From NCBI GenBank assembly GCA_017657125.1, contig JAGFNX010000179.1, positions 29,203 through 93,202 of the forward strand: a DNA stretch of 64,000 nucleotides, written 5' to 3'. Shown here in pieces: positions 44,853 to 56,604 of the stretch. Under the pieces are notes generated by a model that was not told where the DNA came from, ran no database searches, and worked only from the letters and a program-made list of their open reading frames with translations. The DNA is from Scopulariopsis brevicaulis. Its lineage: Eukaryota > Ascomycota > Sordariomycetes > Microascales > Microascaceae. The position numbers and the translations under genes were made by a program. Position 1 is the first letter of the stretch; the number at the start of each line of letters is the position of its first letter.

Positions 44853-46085
44853 ATGGCCGAGACCGAGACCGACCACGTCATGGCCAACGGCCTCGACGAC
44901 ACGCCGCCGCCCCTCCCGGAGGAGCCGTCGCCGGCTCCGACCCCAGGCCCGACTCCAGGCCCGACCCCAGGCTCGGCCCCGGCCTCGGCCTACCGCCCGT
45001 CCTCCACGCCCCGCGAGCGCAACTCCCTGACGCTAGACCAGCGCCGCGCGCTCCGCCGCTGGGCCAACAGCCAGCAGACGCGGCCCAGCCATCGCGCCTG
45101 CATCGAGTGGTTCCAGCGCACCTACGGCCAGGTCATCAGCCAGTCGACCGTCTCGCACAGCCTCTCGCCCAAATACTCGCGCCTCGACGGCGACAACCCG
45201 CAGCTGAGCGGGTCGCGACTTCGCTTCGGGAACTGGCCCGACGTCGAGAAGCTTGTGCTGCTATGGTACCAGCGCGGGCTCGCTAATGGCCGGCACCCGA
45301 CCAACGAGGAGCTGGCCGAGAAGGCGAAGAGCATCTTTACGGCGCTGCCGCGGTACAAGGACGAGCAGCCGCCCGAGTTCTCGCCCGGCTGGATCCATAG
45401 GTTCAAGAAGAGATACGGTCTCCTGATCCGCCGCCAGCGCAGACACACGGATGTTGAGAACCCGGCCGAGGACATCGATTACCTCGCCGAGTGTGTCCCG
45501 CGCTTCATGCCCGTCGCGCCGGATACTAGCCCGACCGCCATCCGCGAGCAGGTCATCCGCCTCGTCGGCGTCGAGCCCTCTCTCAACACATGCGCCCTCG
45601 TCCGCGACGAGGTGATTCGCCGCCAGTCAAGCCCCGTCGCTTACTCGAGCGCTACTGCCCTCGTCGCTAACCAGGCCCTCTCGGCCGCGGGGCCGAACCC
45701 GGAGTCTCCCACGGAGCAGCACCCGCCCATCGACGCGCAGCTGTACGCGACGGCCGGGGACCAAGAGGACGACCCGGAGGTGGTGCTGCAGAACGCGCTG
45801 AGGCAGCTGCAAGAGGAGGAGGCTGAGGCCGAGGCTAGTGCCGCGACGGTGCGGGCTGAGCGGGAGCGCGCGGATCAGCTGGGCGGAGAGTATAGCACGC
45901 CCACGCGCCAGGGGCCGTCGCGCGTCACGACTACGGCGGACGGGCTGACGCTCACGCCTATTGACCCCGGGCCGCCGCTGTCGAACGGCGACAGGCCTCG
46001 TCGGTGTCCGTTCTGCGTTAACCATCGGATGCTCCGCACGATTAAGGAGGCTGTGGAGCACATGTCGACGCATGTGATTGTCTAA
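44853..46085 (+). CDS. CENP-B/ABP1-type HTH DNA-binding protein with C-terminal zinc-finger-like end
   Basis: An intronless frame of 410 residues. I start it at ATG 44853 (MAETETDHVM, context ACGATGG). A Pro-rich lead (PTPGPTPGPTPG) is followed by a first HTH at about residues 52-108 (LTLDQRRALRRWANSQQTRP; QVISQSTVSHSLS) like the N-terminal domain of S. pombe Abp1, and a second CENP-B/Tc5-type HTH at about 115-190 (VEKLVLLWYQRGLANGRHPT; SPGWIHRFKKRYGL). No DDE transposase domain follows. The C-terminus holds an acidic coiled coil and CPFC-x14-HxxxH (CPFCVNHRMLRTIKEAVEHM), a C2H2-like finger. Such proteins derive from pogo-type transposases; DNA binding is expected, target unknown. It is flanked by decayed DNA on its left. 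Confidence 0.8.
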   Translation: MAETETDHVMANGLDDTPPPLPEEPSPAPTPGPTPGPTPGSAPASAYRPSSTPRERNSLTLDQRRALRRWANSQQTRPSHRACIEWFQRTYGQVISQSTVSHSLSPKYSRLDGDNPQLSGSRLRFGNWPDVEKLVLLWYQRGLANGRHPTNEELAEKAKSIFTALPRYKDEQPPEFSPGWIHRFKKRYGLLIRRQRRHTDVENPAEDIDYLAECVPRFMPVAPDTSPTAIREQVIRLVGVEPSLNTCALVRDEVIRRQSSPVAYSSATALVANQALSAAGPNPESPTEQHPPIDAQLYATAGDQEDDPEVVLQNALRQLQEEEAEAEASAATVRAERERADQLGGEYSTPTRQGPSRVTTTADGLTLTPIDPGPPLSNGDRPRRCPFCVNHRMLRTIKEAVEHMSTHVIV

Positions 46086-47587
46086 CAGGTCGTTCATGGG
46101 CTCGACATTATCTTGGCAAAGGACTTTCTCATTGAGAAGACCAAGTCTCTTTCAAAGAGAACATTTTCTAACATGGAGGCGCTTATACCAAAGACATGAC
46201 ACGTATGGCTCCCGTCACGAGTGCGGGCAATGGTAGCGCCCTCCAGGACTTTCGGATTGGCAAAACGGCGTTGGGCGGGTTAACGGAATGCGCGTGTTTC
46301 TTTCCTTGTTTATTACTTTCCGTTCCTTTTCGCATCTCTTCTCTCACTTCCATGAACGAAACAATTCTACGGGGTGTTTTTTTTGCGTTTTTCGTTTTTC
46401 TCTAATGCGATGCGATACCATACCGGCGGAACGAAAGAACGAAAGAAAGGATTCGGGGGAAGTGGGAGTGGAAGTGGGAGTGGAAGTGGAGGTGGAGGTA
46501 ATTCATGGGTTTGTACGATGCAGGCCTCGTTTGTTTCTTGTCTTGCGTGCCCTCGAGGGTTAAGGGTTATGGGGGTATGAGATGGGTTGGGATGCGTATG
46601 GTTTGTACGCTGTGGTACATGGTTCTTAATAACAACTCCTCTGGTCATGAAATTACGTACAAGGCACGAAGGGTTTATGGGTAGTGTGTTGTAGGAAGTA
46701 TACGCCGGTGGAACGCGTGCAGCTCAGGTTCTCTCGGCTGAGATTGATATCATAACCGGCCATCGTGAGATCCGCAGATGAAAACATACCGAGTCGTTGG
46801 CCACCGTAGGAAAGATATAGTCATGAGTTTAGATGGCAGCACCATACCAAAAGGACTTGCGAAGTAGAGTCTTGATCACATTGAACATCGAACATACATT
46901 TCCATCCCCCAAACGCCTCAACCTATTAACCCCCCCATCCCAACCTAAACAGAACAAAATCCACAGACACCAAATCCCATCATTCCGCGTCTCCCGTACC
47001 TCGTAGCCAAGCTCCCTCCCGGGATATAAACGTGCGTCAAAGAAGAGAAAGTCCGCGTCAAGAATCGGGACGATGAAGGTTATAAACGGGTATGTGAAAA
47101 CATGGCCCCTGAGAATCGACGTGAAAAGAGTCCCGCCTCAGCAGCCTGGAGCACATCCCCATCGTATTCGCGGGGGCCCTCCGCATCGGCGTTAATCGTA
47201 AGCCGTCGGTCAAGGACTCCCAGAGCCGAAGACGGAGATGCCGTTTGTTTCGCGGGGGCGGCAGCCGAATCATGTCGTCGATGTCGATAACCGGTCAAAT
47301 CATAAAATGGGGAATCATAAAGAAGAAGAATAACGACGTAACAGAAACACAGAAGATATACGACATAAAAAGAAGGTACTTCAATCCCTATACTTTTCCC
47401 TCCTCCCCAACCACCACTCAAGAGTAACAAAAGCCGACACCGGCGTCGAAATGCAAGTGGATATCAGAAACCGGACACCAAACTAAATGCTGCGACGTAA
47501 AAACAAGAGGGCATTAAAAGACAAAAAGCCTGCGCGCCGGCACGGCTACACGTAGGCCCGGGGACTGACAGTTCGAAGTGCAGACCC
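46086..47587. other. Convergent intergenic region of 1.5 kb
   Basis: 3' sides of the HTH gene and BEM1. Includes a GA/GT-rich low-complexity stretch at about 46453-46500. No gene or RNA supported. Confidence 0.5.
46453..46500 (+). repeat. Purine-rich GGAGTG/GGAAGTG low-complexity tract
   Basis: Alternating GTGGGAGTGGAA and GTGGAGGTGGAG units, imperfectly repeated. It is probably a slippage product in 3' flanking DNA. Confidence 0.6.
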
Positions 47588-49877
47588 CTAGACCTGCTCG
47601 ACGAACAAAAACAGCTTCTCGTTCCGGTGCAGCGCAGTGTCCAGGTCGTTGTTGCTCAGCAGGCTGGGCCGGTCGCTCGTCGCCTCGTCCTTGTACGAGA
47701 GGTGGATCTCGTCGCCGGGCGGGATCCGGAGCCGCTCGCAGATCTTGTCGTGCAGGTTCTCGAAGAGAATGTCCCCCGGGACGCGGATCGCGTACACTTC
47801 GCCGTTGAAGTGGAACTTGACCTTCATTGGCGGCGCGGCCTGTCCGGTGCCTGCTAGCGGGGAGACCTGGGCGGGCTGGCCTTGGGAGGAGCTCTGGTGG
47901 TGGTGGGACACGCCTTGCTGGCCGGGGCCGGGCCCGCCCGGTTGCAGGGGCGCCGAGAGGCCCGCGTAGCCGCTTCCGTTCAGCGGCTGGAGGGGAGCCG
48001 GGTCGGTGGGCGACTCGCCCAAAGTCTGGGACTGGCCCGACAGCCGGTACTCTTCCTCCTCGGCATTCGGGTCGATCTCGTAGTCGCCTTCTCGAGGGGC
48101 AAAGAACTGCTTCACGAGATTGCTCCGCGAGATGTGAGGCGGTTGCGCGAGCAGGTTCTTGACGTAGTCGTCGAGGTTCCTCAGCCGGCCCTGCGTGATG
48201 GCGTCGGTGACGTAGTTGACCGGGCCCGGCATGTATGGCAGCGACCGCTTCTGCTGCTGCGTGTTGCCCGCCTCGATGGTGAACTCGGTCAACAGCGCGA
48301 TCTGGAAGTCGTAGAAGTCCTCGTAGTATCGCGACAGCTCCCACCTCCTGCCGTCCTCGAGCTCCGCCTCGATGACGAACCAGTACTTCTCTTCCGCAAA
48401 ACAATATTTCGGTATCTGGGCCGCGACAGGAGCGAACAGTTGCGCTGCGCTCTTGAATCCGTACTCGTTCGCCCCGTAGCCGGCGTCCTGTTGGTAGCCC
48501 GGCGATTGAGCGGGCTGCTGGGCCTAGAGAAGATGACAGGTTAGCAGACTGGTACTGGGGACGAAGCGCTCGCCATCCATTGCGCGGGGTTGGCACTTAC
48601 ATATACACCATTCTGAGGGCTCCCAAGGGGCTGCGGCTGCGACGGCTGGTACTGCTGCTGCATTTGCTGCGGCTGCAGGCTCATCCGATCCATTCCCTGC
48701 TCGATGCCCTGCTGCCCCGGTGCCTGGCCGCTGTCGAACTTGCCGAGCGTGATGCTGCTGTTCTTGTAGTCCGCCGCCATCTTCTTCCACTCCTCCACCT
48801 TTGGAATACCAGCCTTCTTGATGGCATCCTGGGCGCTCGGTACCGCCTTGTTGCTCGCCATGTCTCTGATCTCGACAAAGGTCACGGGGATGAGGCCGGG
48901 ACCACCGAGTCTCCCGATAGGCTTCGCGACGAACCACTCGGGGTTCGACTGCGCGATGACGATGATGGCCTCCCCAGCCTTCGCCTCCAGCTCGTCGGCG
49001 CGCTCCGCCTGGAAATCGTATAGGACGATGCCGTAGACCATGGCGCCGGACTTCCCCAGCTGCGACACGCGCTGGTTCTGCATCATGGGAATACCGGCAG
49101 GAGGGCTTCCCACGGCGGGAGTACCGGGCATCGGCGCGCCGCTGCTTTCCGAGTATCCCGAATCATGCTCCTTAGGCTTTCCACCATCCGCGCTCTCTCG
49201 TTCCGTGCGGCCTAGGGCCTGGAAGAAGGAGACCGGGACCAGGCCGCGGGCGTCGGGCAGGGCAGGGTTGCAGGCTTCGTACCATTCCGAGTCGTCTTCC
49301 CTCCCGATAACGTGGAAGAAGTCCCCTCGGGAGAAGCTGAGTTCCTGGTCGGAGCGGGCAGCATAGTCGTAGAGGGCGCGAATGACCTGGTTGCAGCTGT
49401 TAGCGGCGCGGGCGGAAGACAGGTAAGGGGCGCCATGGTTAACCCCCCTGTGCAATATAGCAAGGGAGACAGCCGGAGAGGCTGCGGGCTCGGCTCAACG
49501 TACTTTCTTGGGAGGCACAATGGCCACGGCAGCCTTTTGAGAGACGGATACCGGGGGTGATTTGTCCTTGTCACCCTTGATTGATCTTCGTAGGGCCTGG
49601 AGAGTAAGGATTCTAGTTAGCATGGTCTTGTTCGTTTAAAGCGAAGAGCAGGGACCACAGCCACCACTAGCGAGCAGATGCGGGAAAGAAGAGCAATGAG
49701 CATTGGAGGTCCTGCCTGGCCTTGGGTCCAACAACGGTTTGCGACACCACGATGATATTGCGGTATAAGTCATAGTTCAGAAGATCCAGGGTCCACTAGC
49801 TGGCGCTCTCTCGAATACGGCAGAATTGGAAACAACGGGGCAGCAGGGGGCACGGAGGGCGTTGGACCAACCTTCAT
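47588..49877 (-). CDS. BEM1: Bem1/Scd2 polarity scaffold (SH3-SH3-PX-PB1)
   Basis: Four exons (49877-49872, 49596-49504, 49386-48601, 48523-47588) give 606 residues. A six-base first exon (ATG AAG) with a 275-bp intron (GTTGGT..CTCCAG, branch GCTAAC) restores the usual start MKALRRSIKGDKDK. SH3-1 lies at about 34-95 (VIRALYDYAARSDQELSFSR, ARGLVPVSFF) and SH3-2 at about 150-212 (GIVLYDFQAERADELEAKAG, GLIPVTFVEI). A Gln-rich linker, a PX domain at about 330-445 (KYWFVIEAELEDGRRWELSR, RSLPYMPGP) and a PB1 domain at the C-terminus (MKVKFHFNGEVYAIRVPGDI) follow. Bem1 links the Cdc42 GEF to effectors, and in filamentous fungi also NADPH oxidase. All motifs and frames fit. Confidence 0.92.
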
Positions 49878-52800
49878 CCTGATATGCGGTGCTATCTGCT
49901 AATACGCAGAGCTAGACTTCAACCGTGATATTCTTCTGCCAGCGGTATTTATAGCTTCCTGCTATTCTCCCGGAAAATCAGGACCAGTAGGCTCTAGGCA
50001 TATGCCGCTGTCGGTAGATCGGTACGATGTTATCCGTTCGCACACCCTCGATAATATGCGTTCCCGAAATTCTCGCAGACGTGAGTCAATGTGACAACTC
50101 TTATCCTGGAGTGACGCGGGATTGTCCTCGATGATAGTGGCGGGAATTGACGCAAGCAGGATTTCGCTGGGACCGTTCCCGTAGATAGATGGAAGAGGAA
50201 TGTGACCGTCCTTTGTCGGTGGTGGAGACAAAAGGGAATGCGCTAATCGATCGCGATCGCAAAAGGGAGATTGGTAGGCCAAGTCGCGGCAGTCGAGTGT
50301 CGGTTCGGAAAGACGTCGATCAAATACACGTCGTGGGGAACCGTCGGGAGGGGGTTGATGATGTGGTAGTGTCGAGGTTTATCGAATATATGCCGCAACG
50401 GTGTCTTGGACGCTGCGTGTGGTTGCTGGAGGGTCGCGGAGGTGCGGATGTGGACTTTTGGTGGTGAGGGGCTGTGGGTGGGGTGGCCTTTGAGAGGTGA
50501 GTTCGAGGTCCTAGGGCGAAAGCGGGTATCGATGTCGGTATCGGAATGAACGTCGCCTAAGGAATGTCTACACGGCCAAAGAGGACGATTGATGGCAGAA
50601 TCACGATGCGACTTGGAAAGGAAAAGAAGAGGTCCTTGAGGCGCGAATCACCCGAGGTGGATAGAATGAAGTCGAAAGGGAGCTCTCGAGTCAGGGGAAG
50701 AGACGGGAGGAGTGGTGCAATGGGGTGGGTAAAGAGGTCCCGGCCGCTGATAGGCAGGATGCGCTGCGGCACTCGCGAGAACGAAAAGTGCATGCGAGTG
50801 TTCGTGGGTACGTGGGTACGTGGACACGGAGGGAGGGCGTGGCGTTGGCGTTGGCGCATGGGAGCGAGCCCTGCGCTGGGCCCACATTGGGCGGGCGAAA
50901 AGGAGGGAGGAGGGGGTGGAGAGGGTCGATTAGGTGGAGGGGTCCACCGGCGCTGGGCCGGGGTGTACCTGGTACATCCCTACCTGGTAGGCGGGGAAGA
51001 CGGGCCACTTTATTTCGGCTACGGCATGTTTCTCGGTGGCTCGTCGGCGCCCGAGAGTCGGGGCTTATTGCTGAGGGGACATGCGCGGGCAACAAAGGGA
51101 ATACTTGGATGGCGTTCGAATCCATACCGGTAGTATCAGGGAGTTCCTTCAAAAGCACTCTTTTTTCTGCGCCAGACCATCACGCATCGACGTATAATAC
51201 AGTACTCGGTGGCTCGAACACGGTCCCGCGTGGTTGGGCTTCGCAATTGCGCGTTACCGAGTACTCGTACTTATCGCGGTACTCGGTACATGGGGGAGGT
51301 CCGGGTCGCTTGCCCCAGCGGGTTCCGGGCTGTTCATGCCCCGCTCCCCGAATCGGCTCCTTGGGCCCTAAACATGACTCTTCATGCGCTTTTCCACATT
51401 ACCACTTGCATTTTCCTCGCCGGGAGGCTGGCGGCCTCGCAGCTGCCTCGTACTCCGTACCTGACACCGCGCAGGCAGTGCCGTGCGGTGGGCCCCAGGG
51501 CACAGCTCTCGGGATCGGTTCATGCAGCTTGCCCCGGCCCCGGTGCTGGTGCGCACTGGGTCTTGGATCCTGGCGGCCTCCTGGGAGTTCTTGAGTAGCA
51601 GCTCCAGCTCCAGCACGTGGGAAACCCTAATTAGTGGCCTGGAGCTCGGTTGTCCACTAGGCCGAGACGAGCAGAACTTAGACGCCATGCGCCGGTGCTT
51701 TGGTCAATGCGGCAGGGCGATCGATGCCGGGACGGAGAGCTTCCGCGGTGCCCTCGAGATACCCGAGATACATCAACCGGGGAGAAATACATGCTCACAG
51801 TCAACGTCGGAATATGATAGGGCGCCAGTGGGAAAGACTGGGGAACCGTCGAGCAACATCACAACCTTAAAAGACGGACATGATGCCCCTCATGCTCCGC
51901 CAAGGCAGACAACCGGCACACCTTGGCCGCCCTCCATTTCGTCCAAACAAGGCCCAGCATGCCATGCATATTCCTGCATGTCGTACATGTCCTGGGCAGA
52001 GGCAATAGCGTGTACACCGGTGTAACCCAACGCTCCCGGGTTCCGTTAACTCCCTCCCAGCCCTCTTGTCCACGGCACCTCGAGACCGCATGGGGGGTGG
52101 CGGATGACGCCAATTACATCCCACGTGCGGCGCGATCCGGTGCGATGGTCCAGGCCCACCAGAGGACGTAAGACATATTTGGTTTCTCCCCGCGGTAGAC
52201 GTCATAAACTATCCATGTCATCATTCCCTAGCCTCCTGCTTCGGTCAGATGTCTGGTGGGCACAACTGGCTGTTGGCTAGACCTCTACACCTGAACTTGC
52301 GCCAAGGTACCGGTAAAAGCGTAGCATCATACAACGACGCCTTCATCGTACTCTGTCATTCTCTTCAAAGATGTCTCTGGAGAATACAGGTAGTTCGCGA
52401 GGGGCGAACAGGCTGCGTTCCACCAGCAAAGACGACGATTAACAGGTCCCATTATACCCCCATACCAACCCCCATTAACACACCGGCATATCACCCCCAA
52501 TGCCAGGCCTTGCCACCTTACTACCCCAAATCGGGACTCCCCATCCCGGCACCTCGCCTCCCTAGACTCCGGAACATCCCTCGGACAGCCCGTGCACATC
52601 AAACGCCTCCCGCCCGGGGGAACCGGGCGTACAACCAGTGAGTTAGAATGTTCTGGAGTATGCTCAAGAGTCTGTGTCCGTGATGTCCGCACGGCTGGTT
52701 TCTTTTCTCCTTCGTATCGCCGCGCGTGGGAAAGGTGAGACATTGTGGTGGGTGGATGGTATCCATCTAGGCTTTTACGTGGGACGAGAACGTCGAGGGT

Positions 52801-54903
52801 CTCGTAAGCGCGAGGAGGAACCGATACCTCTCAATTGTACACACCTTTGAGGACACAGCAGGCATCACGAGCTTACAAGCGACGGACCCGACTGCGTGGG
52901 ATTGTTAGGCCGCCCAGTCGTTGCAGCATGGCTCTCCACTTGGGCTCTCTTTAAGACTTCCTCCTTCATATAATGTAGATCTAAGCCCGATCCGGGTGGA
53001 ATGCTATGTCGGCCCGCTCGAGAATCCCAGATTAGTACCTTCTAGATACATGCGTCCTCCATCCTTCAAGTCCGCCGGCATTCCGAAACCGGGCCGTTCC
53101 GAAAGAGTCCGTCCATCCCGTCTCAACGGCTTTGAAGCAAGCCATGATGTCGCGAATAGATGAGGTCCCCCATTCCTCGTCCAGGCCCTGGGATACTATT
53201 ATTTCGATCTTTCCTTTGTTACCTTAACGGAGGGAGAAGGTGCGCACGCCTGCCAAACCCTTACCCTGGCAGGGAATCCGCAAGACCCCTTGAACCTCTT
53301 CCCACCGCTGTTCATCTCTCAACATCCGCCCGAGACTCTGAAACCACACAGAAAAGACACCTCCATCTCAACCCAGAAACCACTGACAACCATGATTTTG
53401 AAGAAAGCAGGATCCGGGAAACTCGCCCGTATGGATACCGTCAACTTACCGGAGACGCGGTTACGTGCTTACCCCCCGACGCCCCACCCGCAAGACGAGC
53501 CGGACGGGAGACGGGAAGCTAGTGGGACACACGAGACCTTCGAAGAAGGCTTAGAACTCCCGGTGTGTAACGTCAGGTCCCGAGTCCTTGTCGTAATTAT
53601 TCTCCCGGGTCACCTTCTTCGGGGTGGGGAGGGGATTGGTTCACGGGGTTTACACTCGGGGCATGTGAGGCCTCCTTTTTTGCTCGTCTCACCGAAGGAT
53701 CAAGGGGGAAAGGGAACAAAGATTCCAATTCTTTTTTTTTTTAATTTTCTCCTGACTTGTTTTCTGTCGTAGGCGTCGTTCATGCGCCCCAACCCCCCGC
53801 ACGCCGGAAACTCCCCATCCCGTTCCCGGAATCCAAGGAAATCCGAAACCACCAGCCACACTTATCGTTCTCCCGCCTTCTACTTGCCGAGACTTTGTTC
53901 CTCACCAAGTATCGCAATTGTCTTCTGGGGGCGCCTGGGGTATCTATTCACCATTTTTCGCTCTACGCCTGTTTGCCGTCTCCGCTGAGTTGCCTTGTTC
54001 TCGGTTTCGAGTGGAGATCCCGTAGACCACCTCTGGAAGCACCTTGAAAATTGCCTCTAGCTAACACGCAGACCGGAAGACTTGACGATCCCTAACACCA
54101 ACACGGTCCGACCACAAAACATGGCTGGATAATACCGTGGCCGTAGATGATGACAAGATAGTCTCTCACAATGACCCGGCTTCATCATCATTCTCGACGC
54201 ACGAAGATGTTAAAACGATAAGCTTTTAATAACCTGCCAACACTAGATATAGGGCAAACTTTTGCCCGGAACCCTGAATCCTAATCTAAAAGAACTGGTA
54301 TCCCTGCAAACGCCCAACTCGCCGTCCCGGGAAACGCCAACAGCGAACCCTTCAAGCCTGAAATTTGCAAGAACGCTAAACAGGCCTCCCCAATCAGATG
54401 ATTAACCGTCACCTTTCCGGTCGCCAAGAAAGGCGAGGCATCATCCAATCTTTTCAACCCAAAAACCACAGCTTGGGAAGCACGGTAGACATGCTGATCT
54501 GGACTCCGCGAGGTCGTCTCTTCCGCCAGGAGTCACCAACGTGCGCCCGGGAATCCTAAGATGCTGAGAAATTGATAACTGAACAGAATTGCGGCGAAGG
54601 ATCAAGAACAATGTAAAATCAACAAAAGAAGTAAGGACAGCGCCGCTCCGTCCGCTCGTGGAGTTGTGTGGCTGCTTGCGCGAAGAATGCTTAGGGCTAC
54701 GTGGGTACTGCGATTGCCCGTTCGGACGCCTTGCGAAGGCTCTCGTGAAGGAACATGTCGGGAAAGGTAGACCGAGAGTGCGTACGTCTCGCCGTCAACG
54801 GCCGCGGGTATGCTGAAAAACATTCCGCACCGGTATTGCCGAACGGCGCCGAATTAAATGATGTGGTTAGGAACACGCGATCAAGTAGCAAGTCAAGAGG
54901 TCG
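49878..54903. other. 5-kb gene-poor region
   Basis: No frame here has a domain, an in-frame intron model or a convincing start. The longest (+, 50725-51594, 289 residues) is Arg/Gly/Ser-rich and overlaps open frames on the other strand. The interval includes promoter DNA of BEM1, a 10-bp inverted repeat near 51255-51288, a T-rich run at 53731-53744, and the 3' flank of the SAC3-type gene. A fast-evolving or noncoding gene could be hidden here. Confidence 0.5.
51202..51288. repeat. TACCGAGTAC / GTACTCGGTA inverted repeats
   Basis: TACCGAGTAC (51255-51264) and GTACTCGGTA (51279-51288) are exact reverse complements 14 bases apart; GTACTCGGT also occurs at 51202-51210. Similar TACTCGG words occur near 56830-56845. 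They may be remnants of a dispersed short repeat. Confidence 0.5.
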
Positions 54904-56604
54904 TCAAATCTGACCCTTGATATCAACCCTTTGGAAAGCGGCAGCACGGGGACCCTCGAAAAGGCCCCCGGCTTTGCCGCTGAGGAAGAAGATGGAGTCG
55001 CCACGATCCTCCAGCAGATGTTGACCGTTGTGGTCAACGACGAACTGGGCTGCATCGGCATCGGATTCGAAGCCGAGCTCCTCCGTGATGAATCTTAGCT
55101 TTACGTCTGGCTTGTATCTGTATACGTCGTTAGCATCGGTGGCTCTGCAAAGACGGGGAAGAGAAGTCACTTACGCCCTGCAAATGTTGCACAAGGCAGC
55201 GAGACGCTCTCTCACGACGAACATGTCCATAAGATACGCGCCCATGTTGGGAGTGTCGAGGTAGAGCTGGAAAAATCTGTGGTAATTTCCCAGCACAAGA
55301 GCCGAACGCACGTCAAGGGCGTGCTTGATGGCGTGCGTTCGCTTCTCTGCTGGGGTTAGATCTGCGATGGCCTCAACGAGGCCGGTGCGGTTCGCCGTGT
55401 GGATGAAATACAGGATACGGTACGCCTTGAACTCGATGGGGTTTCCTTTCAGGCCCAACTGATACAGAGATCGAAGTTGCGTTTGGCACTGATTATACTC
55501 ACCGAGATCCCCCTTCTCCAAGGCAATCCGGGCATGGATCTCGTAAACAGAAATTGTGAAATCGTTCCTGATCCTCTGGACCGTCAGGTCCTGGCGCATC
55601 GACTTGAACTGGTCGCAGATGTACGAGTAGTTGCTCTCGTTGCGCCACTTCTTCTTGAGGAGTTCCAGGGTTTGCCGAAGGATGTGTTCCGGCCGGACGT
55701 TGGAAGCGATGGGCGGCGCAGTCAGGCGAAGATACTTCTTTTCCAGTGTGGTGCTGGTGCCAACGACTGGACCGTCGGACGGCGGCGGGCTGGGGCTCCG
55801 ATACGTGGACTTGTAGCCGCCGTCAAAGCGTCTGAGGCGCTTCTCCTGCTGCTTCTGGAACTTACTCAGCTTTGGAAGGGGCTCATCCATGTTGGGGCGC
55901 TTTTCCGTCGAGCGGTAGCTGATACGATCCTCGAGGGGAGTAGTGCGGTGTTGGTTAGTAGACCTCCAAGGAGGCGACGAGGAACGGTTGTCCACCAGCG
56001 GCTCCGACGACTTCCGCTTCTTTGAGGTAGATGTGGGTCCAGACCGGGGGAAAGCGGATGCAGCGGGAGAAGACACAGTGGTGGCGTGGCGCCTCAGCTC
56101 GGCCTCACGCTGTTCTCGGATCAAGGCTTGCGGGAGGAGCATGTTTTCCCAGTCAAGGTTGTACAGCTGGCCGCTGTCCTTGGCATGAGTGATCACTTCC
56201 TTGAGTTTCGCCTCAATGTCGGACTTTTGGATGGTTGAGTCGTGGTTACGCTCCAGGAACGTCCTCTGAACGTACGAGCGAACAGAGTCGGGCCAGTCTA
56301 TCCGTGCCGACTGCGGCTGGGGAGTGCTCTGGGTGCTGGAAGCGGCCGCAAGTGGCGGTGTCGGAACATGATGCGAGGGTGGGACATAGGAATATTGCGC
56401 GACAGGTTGGGAAACGGGCTGACCAAAGGTTTGTTGAACCTGGACTTGGACGTAGGCGGGATCTAGAGACGGAGGATCGTTAGTATTCGTTTGAATAGGA
56501 GAGTGACCTGGATTTGGAGGCTACATACTCGATGGATACCCGTATTGGGCGGTTGTGGTTTGGCCACCAACGGGCTGGGTCGCTGCCTGCCAGCCCGACA
56601 TCAT
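54904..56604 (-). CDS. THP3: SAC3/GANP-family protein, Thp3/LENG8-like
   Basis: Exons 56604-56529, 56462-55175 and 55117-54904 give about 525 residues, starting MMSGWQAATQPVGGQTTT. The N-terminal 150 residues are Gln/Pro-rich and disordered, with WPDSVRSYVQRTFLERN as a conserved helix. A basic KKRK segment and PKLSKFQKQQEKRLRRF precede the SAC3 domain at about 265-500 (RPEHILRQTLELLKKKW, FKSMRQDLTVQRIRNDFTIS, EKGDLGEYNQCQTQLRSLYQ). It ends with a winged-helix-like segment (LGFESDADAAQFVVDH). Thp3 with Csn12 couples transcription elongation and mRNA processing; LENG8 is the human relative. The role is inferred. Both introns preserve frame (GTATGT..TCTAG and GTAAGT..TACAG). Confidence 0.83.

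Noticed and set aside
50725..51594. 289-residue plus-strand open frame in the gene-poor region
   Set aside because: Arg/Gly/Ser-rich, no domain, overlaps open frames on the opposite strand and shows no intron or conserved start; likely chance in GC-rich DNA.
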